A stretch of DNA of 8,333 bases from Pseudomonas sp. (GTDB lineage: Bacteria > Pseudomonadota > Gammaproteobacteria > Pseudomonadales > Pseudomonadaceae): assembly GCA_003525045.1 (NCBI GenBank), contig DQGF01000566.1, positions 1 to 8,333 of the forward strand. Reading direction: 5' to 3'. The translations under genes and the position numbers were made by a program. Each line of letters begins with the position of its first letter. Position 1 is the stretch's first letter. Under the pieces are notes generated by a model. That model saw only the letters and a program-made list of their open reading frames with translations, did not search any database and was not told the DNA's origin. Below are positions 1-7,048 of the stretch, piece by piece.

Positions 1-65
1 AGGATTTCCCGCTTCGGCGGAACAACTTTGCCCAGCCGATGCATGGTGAAGACGTATTGAGCCAT
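1..65 (-). CDS. ettA: EttA, energy-dependent translational throttle ABC-F ATPase (N-terminal fragment)
   Basis: The minus strand from 65 reads ATG and then MAQYVFTMHRLGKVVPPKRE, the characteristic N-terminus of EttA (formerly YjjK). The gene runs off the left edge after 21 full codons, so no Walker motifs are visible. An AAGG Shine-Dalgarno at 75-72 lies six bases before the ATG and supports this start. EttA is a cytosolic ABC-F protein with two ATPase domains; it binds the ribosomal E site and restrains entry into elongation when the ADP/ATP ratio is high. It is divergent from morA, the two starts being about 286 bases apart. The related ABC-F protein Uup is the main alternative, but the MAQYVFTMHRLGKVVPPKR start is specific to EttA. 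Confidence 0.9.
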   Translation of the reverse strand, partial: MAQYVFTMHRLGKVVPPKREI

Positions 66-351
66 GGAGAACCTTGGGTCAGTGACTGATGAATGATTAG
101 AGCGCGGGCGATGCCCGGCCAGACTGTGCGCGTTGACCGCTTGATGTGGACCAATGCGTGCGCGCTGAAAAAAGTCTGATTCTAGGAGCTGGAACGCTCC
201 CGCGTAACCGGCAAAGCTACCTTAATGACGGGAGGCAGTCCAGCCGGGCGGGGCTGGCACTTTGCCACAACTCAAGGCATGCTAGCCGCCCTTCGGGCGT
301 CCGGCTTATAGTGCACGTCGCGCCAGTCCAGCCAAACCGCAGGATTTCAGT
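66..351. other. Divergent ettA/morA intergenic region with several inverted repeats
   Basis: This region carries the control sequences of two divergent genes. No gene is supported in it. I see four perfect inverted repeats: CTCCCG 197-202 with CGGGAG 229-234; GGCAAAG 210-216 with CTTTGCC 260-266; CCAGCC 240-245 with GGCTGG 252-257; and CGCCC 287-291 with GGGCG 295-299, the last extended by AGC 284-286 with GCT 304-306. The first two interleave, because 210-216 lies inside the loop of the first stem while its partner lies outside. In RNA this is the topology of a pseudoknot. Whether the region is transcribed depends on where the morA promoter lies, which the sequence does not settle. Confidence 0.6.
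307..312 (+). promoter_or_regulatory. Possible -10 element for morA (TATAGT)
   Basis: TATAGT differs from the sigma-70 consensus TATAAT at one base and sits 40 bases before the morA start. No good -35 hexamer is found 16-18 bases upstream; the hairpin at 284-306 occupies that position. If it is the real promoter, the leader is only about 30 bases and the inverted repeats at 197-266 act as DNA. A TTGACC at 133-138 is an alternative -35, but it lacks a convincing -10. Confidence 0.25.
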
Positions 352-3300
352 TTGTCTAACGCCACTCCGCCAGCTTCCGTGAGCGCACTTAATCCTGCGA
401 CCGGCTCGCCCCTGCGCGGAACCTTGAAGGGCGCACTGGCAACACTGGTTCTGCTGCTGCTCGCCCTGCTCTTCTGGCAGTTGCTGGATCAACTTCGCGA
501 AACCCAGAAAAACCAGCGTCAGTACACCATCGATTACACCGCCGACCTGGCCTCGCAAGTCAGTCTGAACATGGCGTTGAACGCGCAGATGGCCCTCAAC
601 CTGCTACCGATCGTCGAACAACCGCAAAGCGCCGACGAACAGCAGACCCTGCTGCGCAGGCTGCAACAGTCCTTGCCCGACCTGCGCAGCCTGGCATTGC
701 TCAGCCCCTCCGGGAAAATCCTCAGCGACAGTGCCGCCGACAGTCAGGACGGCGACTACCTGAGCGACCTGGTCCGACGCAGCCGCGCCCAGGCCCACTA
801 TTTCAGCAATGCCGATGACGGCTCGGTGCATCTGCTGTTGCATCAAGCCAGCGGCAGTTCCCGTGGTTACTGGGCTTTGCGCTTGACGCCGACGTTTTTC
901 ACGTCACTGACCAAACAAAACGAAGCCGGTATCCGCCCTCTCTGGCTGGTGGAAAACCGCATCGATCACCAGATCATCAGCCGCGATCAGACGCTGCCCA
1001 TGACCAAGCCAAGCGTGCTGACCCAGGACGAGCTGGCCAACAGCGTGTTGACGGTTCCCCTGAGCAGCAGCGATTGGCAAATGCGCGGGCTGTTCGATCG
1101 ACAACGCGTGATTGAACAACTGCTGCCGGCGTTCATCGGCAAATGCCTGCTGGGCCTGGCCCTCTCTCTGCTGCCGTTCATCGCACTACTGAACGTGCGC
1201 CGCCGTCAACGCCAGCTGCATGAAGGCCGCCGGCGCTATCAGGATATTTTCGAAGGCACCGGAGTCGCTCTGTGCGTACTTGACGTGTCCGGACTCAAGA
1301 GCTGCTTCGACAACGCCCGGCTGCACAGCAACGAACAACTGCAGGCGTGGCTGGCGATCCCGGAACAACGTCAGCAACTGCTACGGGAACTGCGCATCAC
1401 CGAGGTCAACCAGGTCGCCCTGCAACTGCTCAACGTAACTTCCACCGAACACGCCTGGAACCTGCTGATCGAAGGCAATCCGCGAGACGGTAATGCCATT
1501 GGCAATCAAGTACTCGAAGCGGTGCGCAATCAGCAGAAGCAGCTTGAACTGGAAATCCAGCTCCAGGACGCCAATGGCCGCGACCAACACCTGTGGCTGG
1601 TGCTGCGCCTGCCTGAAGACCCGGACGACTGTCCTGCGGTGATCCTGAGCATCACCGATATCACCAGCCGCAAGCTGATCGAACTGTCGCTGTTGGAGCG
1701 CGAGGGTTTCTGGTCCGACGTGGTGCGCACCGTGCCGGATCATCTGTACGTGCAAGACGTGATCAGCCAGCGAATGATCTTCAGCAACCACCACCTGGGC
1801 CAGACACTCGGTTACAACCGTACCGAATTAGATCAGATGGGCGAGTACTTCTGGGAAATTCTGCTGCACCCCGAAGATGCCGATTTCTATCATCGCTCGC
1901 GTCAAACCCAGCGACAGGCCGGTTACCGACAATTGCTGCAGTGCCAACTGCGCTTCCGCCACCGGGACGGCAAATGGCGCCGGTTCGAGATCCGCGAACA
2001 GGCCCTGGCGCGGGACACGCACGGTCAGGTCAGCCGAATCATAGGCGTCGCCAAGGACATCACCGAACAGATCGAAGCCAGTGAATCCCTGCGCGACAGC
2101 GAACAGCGTTACCGGATGCTCGCTGAAAGCATCAGCGATGTGATTTTCTCCACCGACAGCAAGATCGCACTCAATTACGTCAGCCCGTCGGTTCACGCCG
2201 TGTTGGGTTACGACGCCGACTGGATTTTTCAGAACGGCTGGCAATCGACCATTGCCAACCCGCAACAGCTGAGCGGCATTTACAGCCTGCTGGACAGGGT
2301 CAGCAAGGCGCTGGACAAACCTGAGCAACTGACCTTGTTGCGCAGTCAGGTGCAGACCCAGTTGTTCCTGTTCGATTGCCTGCGTGCCGACGGGCGCAAG
2401 ATCCCCATCGAGCTGCGGCTGGTGCTGGTCTGGGATCAACACGGTGCGTTCGAAGGCGTGCTGGGCGTCGGTCGCGACATCAGCCAGCAACGCCGGGCCG
2501 AGAAAGACCTGCGCATGGCGGCAACTGTATTTGAGCACTCCACTTCGGCGATCCTGATCACCGATCCGGCCGGCTACATCGTCCAGGCCAACGAAGCGTT
2601 CAGCCGCGTCAGCGGATATGCCTTGGAACAGGTGCTCGATCAACTGCCGAACATGCTGACCGTCGACGACCAGCAGGAAGCCCATCTGCGCTATGTGCTC
2701 AAGCAATTGCACCAGCACAGCACCTGGGAAGGCGAAGTCTGGCTCAAACGACGCAATGGCGAACATTACCCGGCCTGGGTCGGGATTACCGCAGTGCTGG
2801 ACGACGAAGGCGATCTGGCCAGCTATGTGTGTTTCTTCAGCGACATCAGCGAGCGCAAGGCCAGTGAACAGCGGATTCACCGCCTCGCCTATTACGACGC
2901 CCTGACCCACCTGCCCAACCGCACACTGTTCCAGGATCGCCTGCATACGGCACTGCAATCGGCCGAGCGACAGAAATCCTGGGTAGTGCTGATGTTCCTC
3001 GACCTGGACCGCTTCAAGCCGATCAACGACTCCCTGGGCCACGCCGCCGGCGATCGCATGCTCAAGGAAATGGCCACGCGCCTGCTCGGTTGCGTCGACG
3101 ATGACGACACCGTGGCGCGCATGGGCGGTGATGAATTCACTTTGCTGCTGCAACCACGGGTCAACCGCGAAATCGCGCTGAACAGGGCGATTCATGTGGC
3201 GGAACAGATTCTCGCCAGCCTGGTGAAACCGTTCGTCCTCGAAGGTCGCGAGTTCTTCGTCACCGCCAGTATCGGGATCGCCTTGAGTCCTCAAGATGGC

Positions 3301-4197
3301 AACGAGCTCAGTCAGCTGATGAAAAACGCCGACACCGCGATGTACCACGCCAAGGAGCGCGGCAAGAACAACTTCCAGTTCTATCAGGCGGACATGAACG
3401 CCAGCGCCCTGGAGCGCCTGGAGCTGGAAAGCGACTTGCGCCATGCGCTTGAGCAAAACGAATTCGTTCTGTACTACCAGCCGCAGTTCAGCGGTGACGG
3501 CAAACGCCTGACCGGCGCCGAAGCCTTGCTGCGCTGGCGTCATCCGCGGCGCGGTCTGGTGCCGCCGGGAGATTTCATACCGGTGCTCGAAGAGCTGGGT
3601 CTGGTGGTGGATGTCGGCGACTGGGTGATCAGCGAGGCCTGCCGTCAACTCAAGACCTGGCATCAGGCCAAAGTGCGAGTGCCGAAGGTCTCGGTGAATA
3701 TTTCGACCCGCCAGTTCTCCGACGGACAGCTCGGTACGCGGATTGCCACCATCCTCAAGGAGACCGGCCTGCCGCCGGCATGCCTGGAGCTGGAACTGAC
3801 CGAAAGCATCCTGATGCGCGAAGTCAGCGAAGCGATGCAGATTCTTGCCGGGTTGAAAAACCTCGGGCTGAGCATCGCGGTCGACGACTTCGGCACCGGT
3901 TACTCATCGCTCAACTACCTCAAGCAATTCCCGATCGACGTGCTGAAAATCGACCGCACCTTCGTTGACGGCCTGCCGTCGGGTGAACAGGACGCGCAGA
4001 TTGCCAGGGCGATCATTGCCATGGCCCACAGCCTGAATCTGGCGGTGATTGCCGAAGGTGTGGAAACCCATGAACAGCTCGACTTCTTGCGTGAGCATGG
4101 GTGCGATGAGGTGCAGGGGTATCTGTTTGGCCGCCCGATGCCGGCGAGCCGGTTTGAGGCACAGTTCAGTAATGATGCGCTCTTCATGTTTGATTGA
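352..4197 (+). CDS. morA: MorA-type c-di-GMP regulator: membrane sensor with four PAS, GGDEF and EAL domains
   Basis: This 1281-residue inner-membrane protein makes and/or degrades cyclic-di-GMP. A TTG start is chosen because AGGA at 341-344 lies seven bases upstream and a membrane segment follows soon after. Visible order: TM1 about 27-45; a periplasmic region to about 256; TM2 about 262-281; PAS domains at about 295-442, 449-577, 582-720 and 721-839; GGDEF from about 845 with GGDEF at 925-929; EAL with EAL at 1057-1059. The EAL catalytic set, spaced as in RocR, is complete: E1057, N1116, E1148, D1178, D1179, K1199, E1235 and Q1255, with [12 protein letters not shown] (loop 6) intact, so phosphodiesterase activity is expected. 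The inhibitory I-site, normally RxxD, reads DDDD at 916-919 and lacks the arginine. MorA is known to control flagellar timing and biofilm formation in Pseudomonas. The position beside glyA matches PA4601; P. aeruginosa MorA is somewhat longer (about 1400 residues). Confidence 0.92.
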   Translation: MSNATPPASVSALNPATGSPLRGTLKGALATLVLLLLALLFWQLLDQLRETQKNQRQYTIDYTADLASQVSLNMALNAQMALNLLPIVEQPQSADEQQTLLRRLQQSLPDLRSLALLSPSGKILSDSAADSQDGDYLSDLVRRSRAQAHYFSNADDGSVHLLLHQASGSSRGYWALRLTPTFFTSLTKQNEAGIRPLWLVENRIDHQIISRDQTLPMTKPSVLTQDELANSVLTVPLSSSDWQMRGLFDRQRVIEQLLPAFIGKCLLGLALSLLPFIALLNVRRRQRQLHEGRRRYQDIFEGTGVALCVLDVSGLKSCFDNARLHSNEQLQAWLAIPEQRQQLLRELRITEVNQVALQLLNVTSTEHAWNLLIEGNPRDGNAIGNQVLEAVRNQQKQLELEIQLQDANGRDQHLWLVLRLPEDPDDCPAVILSITDITSRKLIELSLLEREGFWSDVVRTVPDHLYVQDVISQRMIFSNHHLGQTLGYNRTELDQMGEYFWEILLHPEDADFYHRSRQTQRQAGYRQLLQCQLRFRHRDGKWRRFEIREQALARDTHGQVSRIIGVAKDITEQIEASESLRDSEQRYRMLAESISDVIFSTDSKIALNYVSPSVHAVLGYDADWIFQNGWQSTIANPQQLSGIYSLLDRVSKALDKPEQLTLLRSQVQTQLFLFDCLRADGRKIPIELRLVLVWDQHGAFEGVLGVGRDISQQRRAEKDLRMAATVFEHSTSAILITDPAGYIVQANEAFSRVSGYALEQVLDQLPNMLTVDDQQEAHLRYVLKQLHQHSTWEGEVWLKRRNGEHYPAWVGITAVLDDEGDLASYVCFFSDISERKASEQRIHRLAYYDALTHLPNRTLFQDRLHTALQSAERQKSWVVLMFLDLDRFKPINDSLGHAAGDRMLKEMATRLLGCVDDDDTVARMGGDEFTLLLQPRVNREIALNRAIHVAEQILASLVKPFVLEGREFFVTASIGIALSPQDGNELSQLMKNADTAMYHAKERGKNNFQFYQADMNASALERLELESDLRHALEQNEFVLYYQPQFSGDGKRLTGAEALLRWRHPRRGLVPPGDFIPVLEELGLVVDVGDWVISEACRQLKTWHQAKVRVPKVSVNISTRQFSDGQLGTRIATILKETGLPPACLELELTESILMREVSEAMQILAGLKNLGLSIAVDDFGTGYSSLNYLKQFPIDVLKIDRTFVDGLPSGEQDAQIARAIIAMAHSLNLAVIAEGVETHEQLDFLREHGCDEVQGYLFGRPMPASRFEAQFSNDALFMFD

Positions 4198-4238
4198 TTG
4201 GAGCTGATAGCTTCCAATCAATCAAACATGAAGAGCGC
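4177..4238. repeat. Perfect 26-bp inverted repeat over the morA stop codon
   Basis: The left arm, 4177-4202, encodes the last residues of MorA (ALFMFD), its TGA stop and five bases beyond. The right arm, 4213-4238, is its exact reverse complement over all 26 bases. The 10-base loop 4203-4212 can add GCT/AGC pairing around a GAT loop. The transcript would form a very stable hairpin across the stop codon. No U-run follows the right arm, so it is not a standard intrinsic terminator; it could stabilise the 3' end or be a processing site. The right arm is in effect an inverted copy of the gene end. Confidence 0.95.
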
Positions 4239-4240
4239 TG

Positions 4241-4294
4241 CAAGCTTCAAGCCTCAAGCTTCAAGCTTCAAGCTTCAAGCTTCAAGCTTCAAGT
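4241..4294. repeat. CAAGCTT heptamer tandem array
   Basis: Seven units of CAAGCTT follow one another from 4241 to 4289. The second, at 4248-4254, reads CAAGCCT. A partial eighth unit, CAAGT, ends the array at 4294. Each unit holds the palindrome AAGCTT, so the array is largely self-complementary. It begins two bases after the 26-bp inverted repeat. AAGCTTCAAGC-type tracts recur between genes in P. fluorescens-group genomes, to my recollection, so this is probably a member of a dispersed family. Copy number would be prone to slippage. Confidence 0.9.
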
Positions 4295-4326
4295 CAGGGG
4301 GAATCGGCTTTTACTTGCCGCTTGTG

Positions 4327-4342
4327 GCTTGCAGCTTGAAGC
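4327..4342. repeat. Inverted partner of the heptamer array
   Basis: GCTTGCAGC at 4327-4335 is the exact reverse complement of GCTGCAAGC at 4237-4245. AGCTTGAAGC at 4333-4342 is the reverse complement of GCTTCAAGCT, which occurs repeatedly in the array at 4255-4290. Array and partner could fold into one large hairpin of about 100 bases with several alternative registers, lying between morA and glyA. Confidence 0.7.
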
Positions 4343-4346
4343 CCGC

Positions 4347-4355
4347 TTATCCACA
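4347..4355 (+). promoter_or_regulatory. Exact DnaA box upstream of glyA
   Basis: TTATCCACA is identical to the strongest DnaA boxes of E. coli oriC (consensus TTWTNCACA). It lies about 40 bases before the candidate glyA -10 element and 82 bases before the glyA ATG. The match is seen directly; binding by DnaA is inferred. It is a single box with no AT-rich unwinding element or box cluster nearby, so it is not an origin. Confidence 0.45.
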
Positions 4356-4395
4356 ACCTGATTGTGTTTCATATCCCTTCTAAAAGCGGTTGGGT

Positions 4396-4401
4396 TAGAA
4401 T
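4396..4401 (+). promoter_or_regulatory. Likely -10 element of the glyA promoter (TAGAAT)
   Basis: TAGAAT, one mismatch from TATAAT, sits 36 bases before the glyA start, within GGGTTAGAATGC. A matching -35 hexamer at 16-18 bases upstream is poor, so a transcription factor may assist, or another promoter may be used. The following leader is rich in C and then carries the ribosome binding site GAGG at 4427-4430. Confidence 0.4.
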
Positions 4402-4436
4402 GCCCCCCTTTTCTGCCCCGATCCTTGAGGACCGCC

Positions 4437-5690
4437 ATGTTCAGCCGTGATTTGACTATTGCCAAGTACGACGCCGATCTCTTTGCCGCCATGGAGCAAG
4501 AAGCTCAGCGCCAGGAAGAGCACATTGAGCTGATCGCTTCGGAAAACTACACCAGCCCTGCGGTGATGGAAGCTCAAGGCTCGGTACTGACCAACAAGTA
4601 CGCCGAAGGCTACCCGGGCAAGCGCTACTACGGTGGTTGCGAGTTCGTCGACGTGGTCGAGCAACTGGCCATCGATCGTGCCAAAGAACTGTTCGGCGCC
4701 GATTACGCCAACGTTCAGCCGCACGCCGGTTCGCAAGCCAACAGCGCCGTTTACCTGGCCCTGCTGCAAGCGGGCGACACCATCCTGGGCATGAGCCTGG
4801 CTCACGGTGGTCACCTGACCCACGGTGCCAGTGTTTCCTCCTCCGGCAAGCTGTACAACGCCGTTCAGTACGGCATCGACGGCAACGGCCTGATCGACTA
4901 CGACGAAGTCGAGCGTCTGGCCGTTGAGCACAAGCCGAAGATGATCGTGGCCGGTTTCTCTGCCTACTCGCAGATCCTCGACTTCCCACGTTTCCGCGAA
5001 ATCGCTGACAAGGTTGGCGCTTATCTGTTCGTTGACATGGCCCACGTGGCCGGTCTGGTCGCCGCTGGCGTCTACCCGAACCCGGTGCCTTTCGCTGACG
5101 TCGTGACCACCACTACGCACAAGACCCTGCGCGGTCCACGTGGCGGCCTGATCCTGGCTCGCGCCAACGCCGACATCGAGAAGAAGCTGAACTCGGCAGT
5201 ATTCCCTGGCGCCCAGGGTGGCCCGCTGGAGCACGTGATCGCCGCCAAAGCGATCTGCTTCAAGGAAGCGCTGCAGCCTGAGTTCAAGACCTACCAGCAA
5301 CAAGTGGTGAAGAACGCCAAGGCCATGGCCGGTGTGTTCATCGAGCGCGGTTTCGACGTGGTGTCCGGCGGTACTGAAAACCACCTGTTCCTGCTGTCGC
5401 TGATCAAGCAGGAAATCTCCGGTAAAGATGCCGACGCCGCTCTGGGCAAGGCTTTCATCACCGTGAACAAGAACTCCGTGCCAAACGATCCACGCTCTCC
5501 GTTCGTCACCTCCGGCCTGCGCTTCGGTACTCCGGCCGTGACCACTCGTGGCTTCAAGGAAGCAGAGTGCAAAGAATTGGCCGGCTGGATCTGCGACATC
5601 CTGGCTGACCTGAATAACGACGCGGTGATCGACGCCGTTCGTGAGAAGGTCAAGGCCATCTGCAAGAAGTTGCCAGTGTACGGCGCCTGA
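4437..5690 (+). CDS. glyA: Serine hydroxymethyltransferase
   Basis: This cytosolic PLP enzyme interconverts serine plus tetrahydrofolate with glycine plus 5,10-methylenetetrahydrofolate, the main supply of one-carbon units for purines, thymidylate and methionine. The 417-residue length equals that of E. coli GlyA, and the two can be aligned almost end to end from memory ([39 protein letters not shown]). The PLP lysine falls at K229 in [14 protein letters not shown], the same number as in E. coli. The ATG at 4437 is chosen over the in-frame ATG at 4362 because [15 protein letters not shown] matches the family N-terminus and GAGG at 4427-4430 is six bases ahead. It appears monocistronic: its own promoter region lies upstream and a strong terminator follows. 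Pseudomonads usually carry more than one glyA; the position beside morA matches PA4602 (glyA3). Confidence 0.97.
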   Translation: MFSRDLTIAKYDADLFAAMEQEAQRQEEHIELIASENYTSPAVMEAQGSVLTNKYAEGYPGKRYYGGCEFVDVVEQLAIDRAKELFGADYANVQPHAGSQANSAVYLALLQAGDTILGMSLAHGGHLTHGASVSSSGKLYNAVQYGIDGNGLIDYDEVERLAVEHKPKMIVAGFSAYSQILDFPRFREIADKVGAYLFVDMAHVAGLVAAGVYPNPVPFADVVTTTTHKTLRGPRGGLILARANADIEKKLNSAVFPGAQGGPLEHVIAAKAICFKEALQPEFKTYQQQVVKNAKAMAGVFIERGFDVVSGGTENHLFLLSLIKQEISGKDADAALGKAFITVNKNSVPNDPRSPFVTSGLRFGTPAVTTRGFKEAECKELAGWICDILADLNNDAVIDAVREKVKAICKKLPVYGA

Positions 5691-5703
5691 TAGCGACCGC
5701 CTT

Positions 5704-5735
5704 AAAAACCCGACCTGACTGGTCGGGTTTTTTTT
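5704..5735 (+). terminator. Rho-independent terminator of glyA
   Basis: The stem CCCGACC 5709-5715 pairs with GGTCGGG 5721-5727 across the loop TGACT, and eight T follow at 5728-5735. Five A before the stem (5704-5708) extend pairing with the T-run, so it could also work on the other strand. It begins 13 bases after the glyA stop and should isolate the next two genes from glyA transcription. Confidence 0.95.
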
Positions 5736-5898
5736 GCCTGTTGATTATTAAACTTCACCTTATCAGATTGAAAAATACTGAAACACCAAACAACTAAAGC
5801 AACTTTTCATTCCAACCATCCTACTGTTAGCCTGACCGTCAGCCGATCGACTTCGGCAATATCAGAACCTCAAAATAATATCAACGGAATGAAAAAAC

Positions 5899-6429
5899 AT
5901 GAGCCATGACAAGGAACGATCTTTTGTTGCCAGCATGAAAACCAACTACGGAAACTTGCACCTGCCGAAAATCACCAATCGCAAAACTACGCATGTAAAA
6001 AAACTGGATTATGACACTTGGTCATTTGAAGCCAACATGGACGTTTCAAGCTATCTTTGCGTGAAGGGCGACGCCCCTTCCAACCAACTCAAATTTTACT
6101 TTTACTGCATTGACGACTATTACTCCATCTACCTTCTCACCCCGGGCTTGTATAACCGTTACGCATTAAGCAACGAAGACAAGGATTTCATCAGCGCCTT
6201 CCCCCACGACACGGATCAGACCACCTATAACTTGCTCGATCGGAACGGACGCATTATCACACTCGACCAGATCGACAGCGACAGCGCAGCCCTGCGAATA
6301 CAGACCCGGGGCGGCCGCACCCTGAGTGTGCGCGGCAACACCCCTGTTGGCGGCCTCGTCTGCACAGGAAAAGGCGGGGGGAAGCCTCTGGATTTCAAAC
6401 TCGACATTTTGAGCCGCGGTGAAATTTAA
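5899..6429 (+). CDS. Unrecognised 176-residue protein, first of a paralogous pair
   Basis: I do not recognise this family. The protein has no signal peptide, membrane segment or enzyme motif that I can name, and should be cytosolic unless exported by a non-Sec route. It is related over its whole length to the next gene product: the start DKERSFVA against DRQKSFIA; YFYCIDDYYSIYLLTPGLY (67-85) against YFRHIGPGYRLYIRTPGTY; NLLDRNGRIITLDQI (111-125) against NLIGINGAILNLDHI; and PLDFKLDI (163-170) against PLIFDLHI. Regular aromatic/aliphatic alternation with Gly and Asn turns suggests an all-beta fold, perhaps beta-trefoil-like; this is a guess. GGAA at 5886-5889 precedes the ATG by nine bases. 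The gene and its AT-rich upstream region differ in composition from glyA and morA, suggesting acquisition by transfer. The 163-base upstream gap should hold its promoter, but I cannot place one. Confidence 0.85.
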   Translation: MSHDKERSFVASMKTNYGNLHLPKITNRKTTHVKKLDYDTWSFEANMDVSSYLCVKGDAPSNQLKFYFYCIDDYYSIYLLTPGLYNRYALSNEDKDFISAFPHDTDQTTYNLLDRNGRIITLDQIDSDSAALRIQTRGGRTLSVRGNTPVGGLVCTGKGGGKPLDFKLDILSRGEI

Positions 6430-6437
6430 CAATTTCA
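6420..6437 (+). repeat. 7-bp inverted repeat over the stop codon between the paralogs
   Basis: TGAAATT 6420-6426 and AATTTCA 6431-6437 are perfect reverse complements with loop TAAC. The repeat covers the TAA stop (6427-6429) of the first paralog and ends just before the AAGGA ribosome binding site (6440-6444) of the second. The AT-rich stem is weak, so any effect on translation of the second gene would be modest. Confidence 0.6.
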
Positions 6438-6450
6438 TGAAGGAATACTT

Positions 6451-7017
6451 ATGACAACGGATCGACAAAAGTCCTTTATCGCAATCATTGGCACCCCAAC
6501 ACGTCTGCTGCACTTCCTGGATGTCATGTACGGAAAACCGGCAATTGTAGCGTCTTCATTTGTCAGCGGCGGCTTCTTTACCGGGCGGCCGCAAACACGG
6601 GATGACTCACACTTTCTTGGGCTGCGCCCCGCAGTTCCGGTGAATGCAACTCCCGACCTGATTCTTTACTTCAGACATATTGGACCTGGTTACAGACTCT
6701 ACATCCGCACACCCGGAACTTATTATGGGATGTGCCTCAGCACCGATGACTCAGGACTACTGGGAGCATTTGCCTCTACCGGCTCTAAAATCTTTAACTT
6801 GATAGGTATTAACGGCGCGATCCTGAACCTTGACCATATAAATAAGGACGTGACGAAAATTCATTTGCAAGTCAAAGACTCTGGATTGGTGCATGTACAT
6901 AAAGTCCATGATTCCCAATACAACTACATTGCTGATCAGGGCAGAGTGCCATTGATTTTTGATTTGCACATTCAACAAAGAAACGCACCGTACCTCAGTA
7001 ATCCTGACGAGGTGTGA
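6451..7017 (+). CDS. Unrecognised 188-residue protein, second of a paralogous pair
   Basis: This is a homologue of the preceding product, of unknown function. AAGGA at 6440-6444 with a six-base spacer gives a good ribosome binding site, and only 21 bases separate it from the upstream stop, so the two are probably co-transcribed. Best conserved are ILYFRHIGPGYRLYIRTPG (71-89), LSTDDSGLLGAF (96-107), FNLIGINGAILNLDHI (115-130) and PLIFDLHI (167-174). There is no signal peptide or strong membrane segment and no catalytic signature that I know. It has an extra glycine-rich stretch near 36-48 and a C-terminal tail of about 12 residues beyond the end of its paralogue. Similarity between the two is clear but well diverged, so the duplication is old or they were acquired together. 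A structural or lectin-like beta protein or a two-component toxin are guesses without direct support. Confidence 0.85.
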   Translation: MTTDRQKSFIAIIGTPTRLLHFLDVMYGKPAIVASSFVSGGFFTGRPQTRDDSHFLGLRPAVPVNATPDLILYFRHIGPGYRLYIRTPGTYYGMCLSTDDSGLLGAFASTGSKIFNLIGINGAILNLDHINKDVTKIHLQVKDSGLVHVHKVHDSQYNYIADQGRVPLIFDLHIQQRNAPYLSNPDEV

Positions 7018-7048
7018 TACTCAGATCCAAATTCGTTGGGCGACGACT

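Noticed and set aside
190..270. c-di-GMP-I (GEMM) riboswitch upstream of morA
   Set aside because: GGCAAAG...CTTTGCC loosely recalls the outer stem, but the GNRA-capped second stem and the ACGCAAAGC core cannot be placed and the enclosed length is too short.
146..382. Small plus-strand open frame overlapping the morA start
   Set aside because: It has no recognisable product and no good ribosome binding site, and it runs through the inverted repeats into morA in another frame.
1828..3663. Minus-strand 611-codon open frame opposite morA
   Set aside because: It is a shadow of the GC-rich codon pattern of morA: no ribosome binding site, no recognisable domain, and the plus strand has unmistakable PAS, GGDEF and EAL motifs.
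4177..4238. Intrinsic terminator of morA
   Set aside because: The hairpin is strong, but no T-run follows on either strand, so classical Rho-independent termination is not supported.
4241..4294. CRISPR array
   Set aside because: The repeat is a 7-base unit in direct tandem with no spacers and no cas genes nearby.
4347..4355. Replication origin
   Set aside because: Only one DnaA box is present, and there is no box cluster, AT-rich unwinding region or dnaA/dnaN context.
4362..4436. N-terminal extension of GlyA from the in-frame ATG at 4362
   Set aside because: It would add 25 residues absent from the family and covers the likely promoter; the ATG at 4437 has the ribosome binding site and the family N-terminus.
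4395..5384. Minus-strand 329-codon open frame opposite glyA
   Set aside because: It is the antisense of the highly conserved glyA, with composition typical of a mirror frame and no known motifs.
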